This document shows, in pieces, positions 9,248 to 18,141 of a DNA stretch of 64,000 nucleotides (position 1 is its first letter; every line of letters starts with the position of its first letter). The stretch lies in contig CAJXYS010000005.1 of the NCBI GenBank assembly GCA_913063035.1, positions 38,875 through 102,874 of the forward strand, in the 5' to 3' direction. Position numbers and translations under genes: made by a program. A model generated the notes under the pieces. That model did not search any database, had not been told where the DNA came from, and saw only the letters and a list, made by a program, of their open reading frames with translations. Source of the DNA: an uncultured Maritimibacter sp. Its GTDB lineage: Bacteria; Pseudomonadota; Alphaproteobacteria; Rhodobacterales; Rhodobacteraceae.

Positions 9248-10894
9248 ATGACTCATCCGACAAGCAATGGAAAGCCGCTGCACCCGGCAGTGACGATGTA
9301 CGCCGACGAGTGCAAGCGCGGCGAGCTTTCGCGGCGCGAATTTCTCGGCCGTGCCACGGCCCTCGGCGCGACCTCGGTCGCGGCCTACGCGATGCTCGGT
9401 CTCGATGCCCCCGCCCAGGCGCAGACGCCCCAGCAGGGCGGCACGCTGCGCATCCAGATGAACTGCCGCGAGTTGAAGGATCCCCGCACCTACGACTGGT
9501 CCGAGATCGCCAACGAGACCCGCGGGATCATCGAGTACCTGGTCGAGGTCCAGCGCGACGGCGCGTTGCGCCCGATGCTGCTGGAAAGCTGGTCGGCCAA
9601 TGACGACGCCACGGAATACACGCTGAACGTCCGCCAGGGCGTGAAGTGGAACAACGGCGACGATTTCACCGCCGAGGACGTGGCCGCCAACATCATCGGC
9701 TGGTGCGACGAGTCGGTCGAGGGCAACTCGATGGCGGCCCGCATGGCGTCGCTGATCACCGACGGCAAGGCCGCCGAGGGCGCGGTCGAGGTGGTGGACA
9801 GCCACACCGTCGTGGTGCGCCCGAACACCCCCGACGGCACGCTGATGTTCGGCATGGCCGACTACCCGGCCGCGATCATGCATCGCGACCTGATCGGCAC
9901 CTCGGTGGGCGATCACGGGGTCGGCACCGGCGCCTACATGTACGAGGAGTTCAAGGTCGGCGAACGCGTGGTACTGGTGAAGAACCCCGATCACGAGTAC
10001 TGGGGCGAGGCGCATCTCGACCGGGTCGAGTTCCTCGACTACGGCACCGACCCCTCGGCCTGGCTGGCCGGCGCCGATGCCGACGAGTTCGACATGACCT
10101 ACGAGACCGTGTCGGATTTCATCGACATCTTCACCTCGATCGGCTGGATCGAGAGCGAGGTCGGCACCGCGTCCACCGTGGTGATCCGGCCCAACCAGGA
10201 AGCCGAGGTCGACGGCATGCGCCCCTACGAGGACGCGCGCGTGCGCCGGGCGCTGCAGCTGGCGATCGACAACTCGGTGCCGCTGGAACTGGGCATCTCG
10301 GGCCGCGGCGTGGTGTCGAACAACAACTACCACGTGGCCCAGGGCGTCCACCCGGACCATGCCGACACGCCGACCCACGAGAAGAACGTCGAGGAAGCCC
10401 GCCGCCTGATGGAGGAGGCCGGCATGATGGATTACGAGCACGAGCTCATCTCCATCGACGACGACTACCGCAAGAACACCACCGACGCGATATCCGCGCA
10501 GCTGCGCGACGCGGGCTTCAACGTCAAGCGCACGGTGATGCCGGGCTCGACCTTCTGGAACGACTGGACGAAGTATCCCTTCTCCTCGACCAACTGGAAC
10601 CACCGCGAGACCGGCGTGCAGCTTCTGAACCTCGCCTACCGGTCGACGGCGGCCTGGAACGAGTGCGGCTACCGCTCGGAGGAGTTCGACGCGATGCTCG
10701 ACGCGGCGACCGCGATCGCCGACAGCGAGGGGCGCAAGGAAGTCATGGCCCAGCTTCAGCAGAAGATGGTCGATGACGGTGTCGCGATGATCCCCTACTG
10801 GAGATCGCTCTACCGCCACTACAAGGACGGCGTGGTGAACGCCGAGATGCATCCCAAGTTCGAGATCAACATTCACCATCTCGGCTGGGCCTGA
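9248..10894 (+). CDS. ABC transporter substrate-binding protein, family 5 (peptide/opine/nickel type), Tat-exported
   Basis: A periplasmic solute receptor of the DppA/OppA class, 548 residues. The twin-arginine signal [17 protein letters not shown] (residues about 21-37) is followed by a hydrophobic stretch and a cleavage-like AQA. The mature protein has the family landmarks: [44 protein letters not shown] and [14 protein letters not shown]. Folding before export by Tat is unusual but known in this family. A GGGAGTAAGGA Shine-Dalgarno region precedes the ATG. It heads a complete importer operon with two permeases and a double ATPase. The substrate cannot be read from sequence. Confidence 0.92.
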   Translation: MTHPTSNGKPLHPAVTMYADECKRGELSRREFLGRATALGATSVAAYAMLGLDAPAQAQTPQQGGTLRIQMNCRELKDPRTYDWSEIANETRGIIEYLVEVQRDGALRPMLLESWSANDDATEYTLNVRQGVKWNNGDDFTAEDVAANIIGWCDESVEGNSMAARMASLITDGKAAEGAVEVVDSHTVVVRPNTPDGTLMFGMADYPAAIMHRDLIGTSVGDHGVGTGAYMYEEFKVGERVVLVKNPDHEYWGEAHLDRVEFLDYGTDPSAWLAGADADEFDMTYETVSDFIDIFTSIGWIESEVGTASTVVIRPNQEAEVDGMRPYEDARVRRALQLAIDNSVPLELGISGRGVVSNNNYHVAQGVHPDHADTPTHEKNVEEARRLMEEAGMMDYEHELISIDDDYRKNTTDAISAQLRDAGFNVKRTVMPGSTFWNDWTKYPFSSTNWNHRETGVQLLNLAYRSTAAWNECGYRSEEFDAMLDAATAIADSEGRKEVMAQLQQKMVDDGVAMIPYWRSLYRHYKDGVVNAEMHPKFEINIHHLGWA

Positions 10895-10916
10895 CGGGTC
10901 CTGTCGCAGGGACAGC

Positions 10917-10938
10917 GGGGGCGGCACATGCCGCCCCC
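10917..10938 (+). other. intergenic hairpin between binding protein and permease
   Basis: GGGGGCGGC (10917-10925) and GCCGCCCCC (10930-10938) form a 9-bp perfect stem with an ACAT loop and no U-run. Hairpins in this position usually stabilise the upstream mRNA, so that the binding protein is made in excess over the membrane components. That role is inferred here. Confidence 0.55.
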
Positions 10939-11018
10939 GGCTTCACCGGCGCTGAACGCCGGCAAGAACCGACAAGCCCCGCCCCGCCCCAGGGCGCGGG
11001 ACGAAAACAGGGGGTCCC

Positions 11019-12074
11019 ATGTTCCTATTCATCCTCCGGCGGGCCGGGGTCATGGCGCTTACGGCGCTCTGCATGACCTTCATCGTCTTCCTGCTGACCA
11101 ACCTGCAACCCAATCTCGAGAAGCTCGCCAAGACCCAGGCCGGGTCCCGGATCACAGATGCCGAGGTCCAGAGCTGGCTCGAACGGAACGGATACGCCGA
11201 GCCGATCCTGTCGCGCTACGGCCAGTGGCTGGGCGTGCTGCCCGGCGCGCTGACGCTGGCCGAGGACGGCACGCCCGAGAGCGGGCGCTGCATTCGCGGC
11301 ACGACGGTGGACAGCGTCGACGAGGTGCCCCGGTTCTGCGGGGTGCTGCAGGGTGACTGGGGCTACTCCACGAAATTCAAGGTGCCCGTGTCCGAGATCA
11401 TCGGCGAACGGCTTGCCCGGACGGGCCTGCTGATGTTCTGGGCCTTCGCCACCATGGTGCCGCTCGCGCTCATCATCGGGGTGCTGGCCGGCATGCGCGA
11501 GGGCTCGGCCACAGACCGCACGCTCTCGACCTTTTCCATCGCATCGACATCGACGCCGGAATACGTCTCGGGCGTCATCTTCGTGGTGGTCTTCGCCTCG
11601 TCCATGGTGGGGCTGCGCTGGTTCACCGGCTCGGCGAAATCGGCGGTGGACGGCATCACCTTCGAGAACTTCACCCTGCCGGTGGCGACCATCGCGCTCT
11701 ACGGCATGGGCTACATCGCCCGGATGACCCGGGCGAGCATGGCCGAGGTGATGACCGCGCAATACATCCGCACGGCACGCCTGAAGGGCGTGAGTTTCCG
11801 CAACATCGTGCTGCGCCACGCGCTGCGGAACGCGCTGATCGCCCCCTTCACCGTCATCATGCTGCAGTTCCCGTGGCTCCTGACCGGCGTGGTCATCGTC
11901 GAGGCGCTCTTCGTCTACCCGGGCTTCGGCAACGCGCTCGTGGAGGGCGCCCAGAACAACGACATCGACCTCCTGCTCGCCGTCTCGGTGGTGGCGGTGG
12001 TCGTGGTGCTCATCACGCAGCTGATCTCAGATATCGGCTACGCCTTCCTCAACCCGCGCATCCGCGTCACGTAA
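11019..12074 (+). CDS. ABC transporter permease, DppB/OppB type
   Basis: A 351-residue inner-membrane permease. It has one N-terminal helix, then a large periplasmic loop of about 100 residues, then about five helices. The cytoplasmic EAA-type coupling motif reads around IRTARLKGVSFRNIVLRHALRNAL. The long first loop contains two cysteines (GRCIRG and RFCGVL) that could form a disulfide, which is not typical of DppB. The ATG follows a GGGGG-rich leader 124 nt after the binding-protein gene, and the next permease begins 13 nt later. Confidence 0.9.
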   Translation: MFLFILRRAGVMALTALCMTFIVFLLTNLQPNLEKLAKTQAGSRITDAEVQSWLERNGYAEPILSRYGQWLGVLPGALTLAEDGTPESGRCIRGTTVDSVDEVPRFCGVLQGDWGYSTKFKVPVSEIIGERLARTGLLMFWAFATMVPLALIIGVLAGMREGSATDRTLSTFSIASTSTPEYVSGVIFVVVFASSMVGLRWFTGSAKSAVDGITFENFTLPVATIALYGMGYIARMTRASMAEVMTAQYIRTARLKGVSFRNIVLRHALRNALIAPFTVIMLQFPWLLTGVVIVEALFVYPGFGNALVEGAQNNDIDLLLAVSVVAVVVVLITQLISDIGYAFLNPRIRVT

Positions 12075-12087
12075 CGGGAGCAGACCC

Positions 12088-13509
12088 ATGGAATCCCTGA
12101 CCTGGACGGGCGCTCTCGGCCCCTGGCTCAACCCCGCGATCCAGATCGCCGCGCTGGCGCTGGTGATCTCGGCGATCGCGAATATCCTCGTCTCCGTCTT
12201 CACCGCAGACGACCGGGTGCATTACGGCCCTGACGGCGCCGTGCTGCAATCCAGCAACGCCACGCGCTACACGCGAACGGCGATGATGCTGTCGCTCGCG
12301 GCGCTCATCCTGATCGCGCTCGGCTATCTTGTGGGCGGCATCCTGCTGCCGGCCGAGCAGAAGGGCATCATCGGGCGCATCTCGACCCGCTTCCTGCCGG
12401 TCTGGATCGCGCTCGTTCTGGTCTTCGCGATCTCCATCGCCTTCAAGCGCCGGCTCGGGCTCTACGGCCATCTCTTCGACAACGTGATCGGCATGATCGG
12501 CTTCGGGCTGGTGGCGTTCTGGGTGTTCTCGGCGATCTTCGCCGACATGATCATCACCTTCGACCCGGTGCAGGACGTGATCTCGGGCATGAAGAACAAG
12601 GCGCCCGGCACGCCGCTGCCCTCACCCGGCGAGGGGCAGTACGGCTACTACCTGCTCGGCGGGGACGCCATCGCGCGCGACGTCTTCTCGCGCATGGTGG
12701 CCGGGGCCCGCGTGGTGCTGACCATCGCGCCGGCCGCGACGCTCTTCGCCTTCATGGTGGGCATCGTTCTCGGTGTGCCGGCGGGCTATATCGGCGGCCG
12801 CTTCGACACGGTGCTGTCCTTCGTGGCCAACCTGGTGCTGGCCTTCCCGGTGATCCTGCTGTTCTTCCTGCTGGTGACCCCGGAGATCGTGCAGATGGGC
12901 GTGCCGACCTACATGGCGGGTATCCTGTTCCTGTTCCCGATCGCCTTCCTGGTGATCCTCTGGAACTCGCGTTTCCACACCCAGCCGATGACGCGCAACC
13001 TGCTGGTGGCCGGCACCCTGCTGATCGGCGGCTGGCTCTATCTCGGGCTGGCCTGGGACATGGATCCGTTCGGGCTGATCTCGATTCCGGGCGGGGTGCT
13101 GATCGTCTTCGTCTCGGTCGTTTTCGTGAACTCGCCCACGGTGTTCCGGATCGTGCGCGGGCTGACGCTCGACATCCGCACGCGCGACTATGTCGCCGCC
13201 GCGCAGACCCGCGGCGAGGGACGCTGGTACATCATGCTCTGGGAAATCCTGCCCAATGCCCGCGGGCCGCTGCTCGTCGATTTCTGCCTGCGCATCGGCT
13301 ACACGACGATCCTGCTCGGGACGCTGGGCTTCTTCGGGCTGGGCCTGCCGCCCGAGAGCCCGGACTGGGGCACCTCGATCAATGCCGGGCGCGGGCTTCT
13401 GCAGTTCTTCCCCTTCCCGCCGTTGGTGCCGGCCGTCGCCATCATGAGCCTGGTGCTGGGGCTGAACCTGCTGGCCGACGGCCTGCGCGAAGAATCGCTC
13501 AAGGATTAA
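12088..13509 (+). CDS. ABC transporter permease, DppC/OppC type, enlarged
   Basis: A 473-residue partner permease, clearly longer than the usual 280-300 residues. The canonical part is recognised by GGDAIARDVFSRMVAGARVV and the coupling loop IRTRDYVAAAQTRGEGRWYIM, ending LGLNLLADGLREE. The extra length comes from three or four added hydrophobic segments at the N-terminus (residues about 10-145) and an added membrane hairpin in the middle (around YMAGILFLFPIAFLVILW). It is preceded by GGGAG and lies 12 nt before the ATPase gene. Extended DppC proteins occur in rhodobacterial and other alphaproteobacterial importers, but the added helices have no known role. Confidence 0.88.
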   Translation: MESLTWTGALGPWLNPAIQIAALALVISAIANILVSVFTADDRVHYGPDGAVLQSSNATRYTRTAMMLSLAALILIALGYLVGGILLPAEQKGIIGRISTRFLPVWIALVLVFAISIAFKRRLGLYGHLFDNVIGMIGFGLVAFWVFSAIFADMIITFDPVQDVISGMKNKAPGTPLPSPGEGQYGYYLLGGDAIARDVFSRMVAGARVVLTIAPAATLFAFMVGIVLGVPAGYIGGRFDTVLSFVANLVLAFPVILLFFLLVTPEIVQMGVPTYMAGILFLFPIAFLVILWNSRFHTQPMTRNLLVAGTLLIGGWLYLGLAWDMDPFGLISIPGGVLIVFVSVVFVNSPTVFRIVRGLTLDIRTRDYVAAAQTRGEGRWYIMLWEILPNARGPLLVDFCLRIGYTTILLGTLGFFGLGLPPESPDWGTSINAGRGLLQFFPFPPLVPAVAIMSLVLGLNLLADGLREESLKD

Positions 13510-13521
13510 GGGAGAGAGATC

Positions 13522-15603
13522 ATGGCAAAACGGGACTATGACGGCCCGATCCTCGAGATCGAGAACCTCTCCATCAGCTTCTTCACGCGGATGCGGGAAA
13601 TCCCCGCGGTGATGGATTTCTCGACCGTGGTGCAGCCCGGCGAGGCCATGGGCCTCGTGGGCGAATCCGGCTGCGGGAAATCCACCGTCGCGCTCGGCGT
13701 GATGCAGGACCTGGGCGTGAACGGTCGGATCGTGGGCGGCTCGATCAAGTTCAAGGGCCGCGACCTCAACGACATGACCCCCGAGGAGCTGCGCGACATC
13801 CGCGGCTCCGAGATCGCGATGATCTACCAGGAGCCGATGGCCAGCCTCAATCCCGCGATGCGGGTCGGCCGCCAGCTGATGGAAGTGCCGATGATCCACG
13901 AGGGCGTGTCCGAGAAGGAGGCGCAGGCGCGGGCGCGGCAGGTGGTCGAGGACGTCAAGCTGCCCGACCCCGAACGCATCCTGAAGGCCTACCCGCACCA
14001 GCTTTCGGGCGGCCAGCAGCAGCGGATCGTCATCGCCATGGCGCTCATGGCCAACCCGTCGCTGCTGATCCTGGACGAACCCACCACCGCGCTCGACGTG
14101 ACGGTGGAGGCCGCGATCGTCGAGCTGGTCAAGGATCTCGGCAAGAAATACGGCACCTCGATGCTCTTCATCAGCCACAATCTCGGGCTGGTGCTGGAGA
14201 CATGCGACCGGATCTGCGTGATGTATTCCGGCGAGGCGGTCGAGACCGGCTCGATCGAGGATGTGTTCGACAAGATGCGCCATCCCTACACGCAGGCGCT
14301 GTTCCGCTCGATCCCTCTGCCGGGGGCCGACAAGAACAGCCGCCCCCTCAAGGCGATCCCCGGCAACTTCCCCCTGCCCCACGAGCGCCCGCCGGGCTGC
14401 AACTTCGGACCGCGCTGCGACTATTTCCAGGACGGGCGCTGCAACGCGCAGGAGATCCCGATGGTCGGGATCGAGGGCGACGACCGCCACGACACGCGCT
14501 GCCTGCGCGTCGCCGAGATCGACTGGGATGCGCCGGTCCAGGCCGAGAAGACCCACGAGAAGGGCGGCTTCGGCAAGACGGTCCTCAAGATGGACGATCT
14601 CAAGAAATACTACGAGGTCGCGGCCAACGCGCTCTTCGGCGGCGAGAAGAAGGTGGTGAAGGCCAACGAGGCGATCTCCTTCGAGGCGCGCGAGTCGGAA
14701 ACCATGGCCATCGTGGGCGAGTCCGGCTGCGGCAAGTCCACCTTCGCCAAGGTGCTGATGGGCCTCGAGACCGCGACCGACGGCCAGATCCTGCTCGACA
14801 ACAGGGAAATCCAGGACATCGCCATCGAGGATCGCGACACCAAGACCGTCTCCTCGGTGCAGATGGTGTTCCAGAACCCCTTCGATACGCTCAACCCGTC
14901 CATGACCGTGGGCCGCCAGATCATGCGGGCGCTGGAAATCTTCGGCATGGGCGCGAGCGAGGCCGAGCGGCGCGACAAGATGCTCGAGCTGCTCGACCTG
15001 GTGAAGCTGCCCCGCGCCTTCGCCGACCGCATGCCGCGCCAGCTGTCGGGCGGGCAGAAGCAGCGCGTGGGCATCGCCCGGGCCTTCGCGGGGGATGCGC
15101 GGATCGTGGTCGCCGACGAGCCCGTCTCGGCGCTGGACGTCTCGGTGCAGGCGGCGGTGACGGACCTGCTGATGGAAATCCAGCGCACCAACAAGACCAC
15201 GCTGCTCTTCATCAGCCACGACCTGTCGATCGTGCGCTACCTCTCGGACCGGATCGTGGTCATGTATCTCGGCCATATCGTCGAGACCGGCACCACCGAC
15301 CAGGTCTTCTCGCCGCCCTACCACCCCTATACCGAGGCGCTCCTCTCGGCGGTGCCGATCGCCGACACCCATGTCGAGAAGCGGCGCATCGTGCTGGAAG
15401 GCGACATTCCCTCGGCGATGAACCCGCCCTCGGGCTGTCCGTTCCAGACCCGCTGCCGGTGGAAGTCCAAGGTTCCCGGCAACAAGTGCGAGACCGAGCT
15501 GCCGCCAATGCGGGATCTGGGTGACGGGCACCGCACGCTCTGCTGGCTGGACGAGGCGCAGATGGACGAGATGGAACCGGTCATCAAGATCGCGGCGGAG
15601 TGA
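13522..15603 (+). CDS. ABC transporter ATP-binding protein, two fused nucleotide-binding domains
   Basis: This 693-residue cytoplasmic ATPase combines the DppD- and DppF-like subunits in one chain. Domain 1 has Walker A GESGCGKST, signature LSGGQQQR and Walker B LLILDEPTTALD. Domain 2 has GESGCGKST, LSGGQKQR and IVVADEPVSALD. Each half ends with the peptide-importer C-terminal cysteine-bearing motif (GCNFGPRCDYF and GCPFQTRCRW), typical of the iron-sulfur-containing extension in this subgroup. It starts 12 nt after the second permease with a GGGAGAGA Shine-Dalgarno and closes the operon. Confidence 0.93.
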   Translation: MAKRDYDGPILEIENLSISFFTRMREIPAVMDFSTVVQPGEAMGLVGESGCGKSTVALGVMQDLGVNGRIVGGSIKFKGRDLNDMTPEELRDIRGSEIAMIYQEPMASLNPAMRVGRQLMEVPMIHEGVSEKEAQARARQVVEDVKLPDPERILKAYPHQLSGGQQQRIVIAMALMANPSLLILDEPTTALDVTVEAAIVELVKDLGKKYGTSMLFISHNLGLVLETCDRICVMYSGEAVETGSIEDVFDKMRHPYTQALFRSIPLPGADKNSRPLKAIPGNFPLPHERPPGCNFGPRCDYFQDGRCNAQEIPMVGIEGDDRHDTRCLRVAEIDWDAPVQAEKTHEKGGFGKTVLKMDDLKKYYEVAANALFGGEKKVVKANEAISFEARESETMAIVGESGCGKSTFAKVLMGLETATDGQILLDNREIQDIAIEDRDTKTVSSVQMVFQNPFDTLNPSMTVGRQIMRALEIFGMGASEAERRDKMLELLDLVKLPRAFADRMPRQLSGGQKQRVGIARAFAGDARIVVADEPVSALDVSVQAAVTDLLMEIQRTNKTTLLFISHDLSIVRYLSDRIVVMYLGHIVETGTTDQVFSPPYHPYTEALLSAVPIADTHVEKRRIVLEGDIPSAMNPPSGCPFQTRCRWKSKVPGNKCETELPPMRDLGDGHRTLCWLDEAQMDEMEPVIKIAAE

Positions 15604-15612
15604 GCCGTCCCG

Positions 15613-15632
15613 CCCGGCCCGCGCGGGCCGGG
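15613..15632. terminator. GC palindrome between convergent genes
   Basis: CCCGGCCCGC followed directly by GCGGGCCGGG is a perfect 20-nt palindrome between the ABC ATPase stop (15603) and the lytic transglycosylase stop (15640). Without a U-run it is at best a weak bidirectional terminator. Confidence 0.45.
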
Positions 15633-15639
15633 CCGCCGG

Positions 15640-16215
15640 TCAGAGCCGGCCCAGGATCACCTTCACGTAGTTCCGGGTTTCGGCATAGGGCGGGATTCCG
15701 CCATGGCGTGCCACCGCCTCGGGCCCGGCGTTGTAGGCCGCCAGCGCCAGCCGCCACGACCGGAACCGCTCGAACTGCTGGCGCAGGTAGCGGGCGCCGC
15801 CCTCGAGATTGGCGGCCGGATCGTCGGCATCCACGCCGAGCACGGCCGCGGTCTGCGGCATGAGCTGCGCGAGCCCCCGCGCCCCCTTGTGCGACACCGC
15901 CGCCGGGTTCCAGCCCGACTCCTGCTGCACCAGCCGCAGGAACAGATCGGCGGGGATCCCATGCCGCGCCGCCGCGGCGCGGGCCATCTGGTAGAAGGGT
16001 CCGCGATAGGCGCCGCGATAGGCCGGGATGCCGCCGGACTCGGGCCTGGGCAGCAGCCGGCTGGAGCCCTCGTACTGCCGGGCGAGCCGCCCGTCGAGCA
16101 GGCGCGTCTGCGACTGGAAGAGATCGGTCCGGTTCTTGGTGGAGCCCGAAAGCCCCTGCGCCGCGGCGGCGGCGGGCAGGGTCGCGGCGAGAATGACGGC
16201 AACGAGTATTCGCAT
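15640..16215 (-). CDS. lytic transglycosylase, SLT domain, periplasmic
   Basis: Cleaves peptidoglycan between MurNAc and GlcNAc. It is a 191-residue protein with a signal peptide (MRILVAVILAATLPAAAAAQ) and a goose-lysozyme-like SLT domain. The catalytic glutamate is in LVQQESGWNP, and the following motifs are GARGLAQLMPQTA, NLEGGARYLRQQ and ALAAYNAGPEAV. The domain is complete. It is transcribed convergently with the peptide importer and divergently from ssb. Peptide uptake next to a wall hydrolase could reflect wall-peptide recycling, but this is only suggested by position. Confidence 0.9.
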   Translation of the reverse strand: MRILVAVILAATLPAAAAAQGLSGSTKNRTDLFQSQTRLLDGRLARQYEGSSRLLPRPESGGIPAYRGAYRGPFYQMARAAAARHGIPADLFLRLVQQESGWNPAAVSHKGARGLAQLMPQTAAVLGVDADDPAANLEGGARYLRQQFERFRSWRLALAAYNAGPEAVARHGGIPPYAETRNYVKVILGRL

Positions 16216-16423
16216 CTGTCCTGTCCCCGGTTTTCGCCGCGCAGATTAGTGCGGAAAGGTTAAGAACTCTAGCCCTCCGAAAGAACGGGCGCGGCCGCCC
16301 GGCCGGCCCGCCGGCCGCCACGCGCCTGCCCCGGCGCCCGGCACGCGGCGATTTTTGCCTTTTCTTAACCCTGCCGGGGTGGTGTAACGAACAAGGTTAA
16401 CAGCGGATTCGGCGGAGGAACGC

Positions 16424-16915
16424 ATGGCAGGCTCGGTCAACAAGGTCATTCTCATCGGCAATCTCGGCCGCGATCCCGAGGTGCGGACCTTCCAGAACGG
16501 CGGCAAGGTCTGCAACCTGCGCATCGCCACGTCGGAGCGCTGGCGCGACCGCAACACCGGCGAGAACCGCGAAAAGACCGAGTGGCACTCGGTCGCGATC
16601 TTCTCGGAACCGCTGGTGCGCATCGCCGAGCAATACCTGCGCAAGGGCTCGAAGGTCTATCTCGAGGGCCAGCTCGAGACCCGGAAATGGCAGGACCAGT
16701 CCGGCCAGGACCGCTACTCGACCGAGGTGGTGCTGCGCCCCTACAAGGGCGAGTTGACCATGCTGGACGGCCGCGGCGAAGGCGGCGGTGGTGGCGGTGG
16801 CGGCGGCAATTTCGGCGGCGGCTACGACCAGGGCGACGCGCCGTCGGGCGGCGGCGGTGGCGGCGGCTACGGCTCGGGCCCCGCGGGCGATCTGGACGAC
16901 GAAATCCCGTTCTGA
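16424..16915 (+). CDS. ssb: single-stranded DNA-binding protein
   Basis: Coats single-stranded DNA in replication, recombination and repair. The 163-residue product has an OB-fold N-terminal domain (about 1-112; [39 protein letters not shown]), a glycine-rich disordered linker, and the acidic tip DDEIPF that binds partner proteins. The start is ATG at 16424 with GGCGGAGGAA upstream. Downstream there is only a small GC hairpin (16954-16969) without a U-run, so transcription may run on into the HEPN-like gene. Confidence 0.97.
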   Translation: MAGSVNKVILIGNLGRDPEVRTFQNGGKVCNLRIATSERWRDRNTGENREKTEWHSVAIFSEPLVRIAEQYLRKGSKVYLEGQLETRKWQDQSGQDRYSTEVVLRPYKGELTMLDGRGEGGGGGGGGGNFGGGYDQGDAPSGGGGGGGYGSGPAGDLDDEIPF

Positions 16916-16980
16916 GCCCCGGGCGCGCCCGCGCAGGGCGCGCGCCGCACAGACCGGGGCCTGCCCCGGATGCTCGGCCG

Positions 16981-17062
16981 CTCAGTGCAGTGTGAACTCG
17001 CCCGTGACGTTGCGCCACGCGCCCGGCGCGACCAGCTTGCGATACGTGAAACGGACCGAGTG
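16981..17062. repeat. displaced copy of the usg 3' end (left direct repeat)
   Basis: These 82 nt match 17656-17737, the last 80 nt of usg plus one flanking base and the stop codon, with 4 mismatches. The copy lies in the same orientation on the far side of an A+T-rich 593-nt insert. It is not attached to the rest of a usg gene, so it looks like the original 3' end displaced when the insert brought its own replacement end. Confidence 0.9.
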
Positions 17063-17655
17063 AATAGTGGAACTTTGCGTGCATGAGTTCGAAGTTGAAT
17101 GGCGACAGAACAAAGCTACTGGTTCATCTTCGAAGGATCAGCGGCATGTTCGATGATGCAATTAGGCTCGGACCAGATCGCGCGCTTGGTCTGACAGGAA
17201 AGTTCGCGGTTGAGCACCCATCTTTCGTGCATCATGCACTTGGATTTTACCTGTTAGGTTCTCTTGCATTCTCGGAGGGTGAGAATGGCGCGTATTCTTG
17301 GAGGAACCCTTCCAGAAAATACGGTAATTTCAAAAGCTTCGCGGCGTCGTATCCGTTGGGCAAGAACAACTATATGAACAGAGGAATATCAGTCTCTAGC
17401 CTTGACGCTTTGGCTGAAGTCCGAAACGCGATTGCTCACAACGACGGTGACTTATCTCAAAACCGCAACGCCGGTGCTCTTAGGATTGTCCAAGAGGCTG
17501 CCTTGCCAGGGGTGACAATTTTAGGAACATCCCTTAGCCTAACTCATCCATTTTTAGAGCATGTGCGCGTTTCGACGCTTGCTGTCCGACAGTATCAAGA
17601 CGACGGATAGGTCAAAGATGTCATAGGGAGCGACACTGCTTGCCGCTCTCCCAAT
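17063..17655. mobile_element. A+T-rich single-gene insertion bounded by an 82-bp direct repeat
   Basis: The 593 nt between the two usg 3'-end copies are much richer in A+T than the flanking DNA and use different codons. They contain one gene (17083-17610) and about 45 nt of tail. No integrase, transposase or terminal inverted repeat is present. The arrangement, with target gene intact and the displaced 3' end on the far side, is what site-specific integration into a gene's 3' end leaves. The enzyme would have to act in trans, or homologous recombination could be responsible. Confidence 0.7.
17083..17610 (+). CDS. HEPN-like protein (putative RNase of a defence or toxin type)
   Basis: A 175-residue, mostly helical protein with no signal peptide. 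Residues 114-119 read RNAIAH, within EVRNAIAHNDGD, matching the Rx4H active-site pattern of HEPN ribonucleases found in abortive-infection and toxin-antitoxin systems. The rest I cannot assign to a named family. The start lies only 20 nt after the left direct repeat, so the promoter must be in or before the repeat, possibly read-through from ssb. The Shine-Dalgarno is weak. No antitoxin-like partner (for example a MNT nucleotidyltransferase) lies beside it. Family assignment rests on one motif and context. Confidence 0.55.
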   Translation: MSSKLNGDRTKLLVHLRRISGMFDDAIRLGPDRALGLTGKFAVEHPSFVHHALGFYLLGSLAFSEGENGAYSWRNPSRKYGNFKSFAASYPLGKNNYMNRGISVSSLDALAEVRNAIAHNDGDLSQNRNAGALRIVQEAALPGVTILGTSLSLTHPFLEHVRVSTLAVRQYQDDG

Positions 17656-17737
17656 CTCAGTGCAGCGTGAACTCGCCCGTGACGTTCTGCCACGCGCCCG
17701 GCGCGACCAGCTTGCGATGCGTGAAACGGACCGAGTG
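17656..17737. repeat. usg 3' end, functional copy (right direct repeat)
   Basis: The last 27 codons of usg including the stop (17657-17659, minus strand) plus one adjacent base. It is about 95% identical to 16981-17062. It is the right boundary of the inserted HEPN-like gene. Confidence 0.9.
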
Positions 17738-17926
17738 CAGCGGCCCCTCGATCCTGTTCTGCCAGAACTCGATGAAACGGAACAGGCGCGGATAATCGGG
17801 CGCAAGGTCGTAATCCTGCCAGGTGAAGCTGTTCAGGACGCGGGTGTAATCGGGCATGCCATAGAAGAATTCGGCCGTCGTCAGGCCGTAGCCCTCGAGC
17901 ATCAGCTCGGTCTCGGATCTGCCCAT
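17657..17926 (-). CDS. usg: Usg family protein
   Basis: A short 89-residue protein of the Usg family, named for an ORF near trp genes in alphaproteobacteria; its function is unknown. The family core is evident: ELMLEGYGLTTAEFFY, WQDYDLAPDYPRLFRF, GPLHSVRFTHRKLVAPG and the C-terminal FTLH. A near-perfect Shine-Dalgarno AAGGAGGT lies 6 nt before the ATG at 17926. Its 3' 80 nt are duplicated at 16981-17062 by the adjacent insertion, which leaves this copy intact. It is divergent from gyrA. Confidence 0.85.
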   Translation of the reverse strand: MGRSETELMLEGYGLTTAEFFYGMPDYTRVLNSFTWQDYDLAPDYPRLFRFIEFWQNRIEGPLHSVRFTHRKLVAPGAWQNVTGEFTLH

Positions 17927-18067
17927 GCGGGTACCTCCTTTTCTTGTTATTCGGAAAGCTTGCCAAGCCCCCTGCCCGCGGTCAAGCGTCTGATCCTTCA
18001 AAATCGTTCAATATCAGTATGTTGGCACTCACCCGGCATGGCTGCCACCAGGGGCGCAAGGCATTGA

Positions 18068-18097
18068 TTGCATCCCCCATTTCGGTTCGGGTATAGT
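18068..18097 (+). promoter_or_regulatory. probable gyrA promoter
   Basis: TTGCAT (18068-18073), an 18-nt spacer, and TATAGT (18092-18097), 44 nt before the GTG start of gyrA. Both boxes are close to the sigma70 consensus. Confidence 0.55.
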
Positions 18098-18141
18098 GCC
18101 GACAACAAGATATTGATCCCCGGCAAACAGGCGCACCTCAC

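Noticed and set aside
12622..15531. A 969-codon minus-strand open frame across the ABC permease and ATPase genes
   Set aside because: It is the antisense shadow of a well-defined transporter operon, with no domain, no ribosome site and biased composition.
16954..16969. Small GC hairpin after ssb as a terminator
   Set aside because: It has a 7-bp stem with a 2-nt loop and no U-run, which is not enough to call a terminator.
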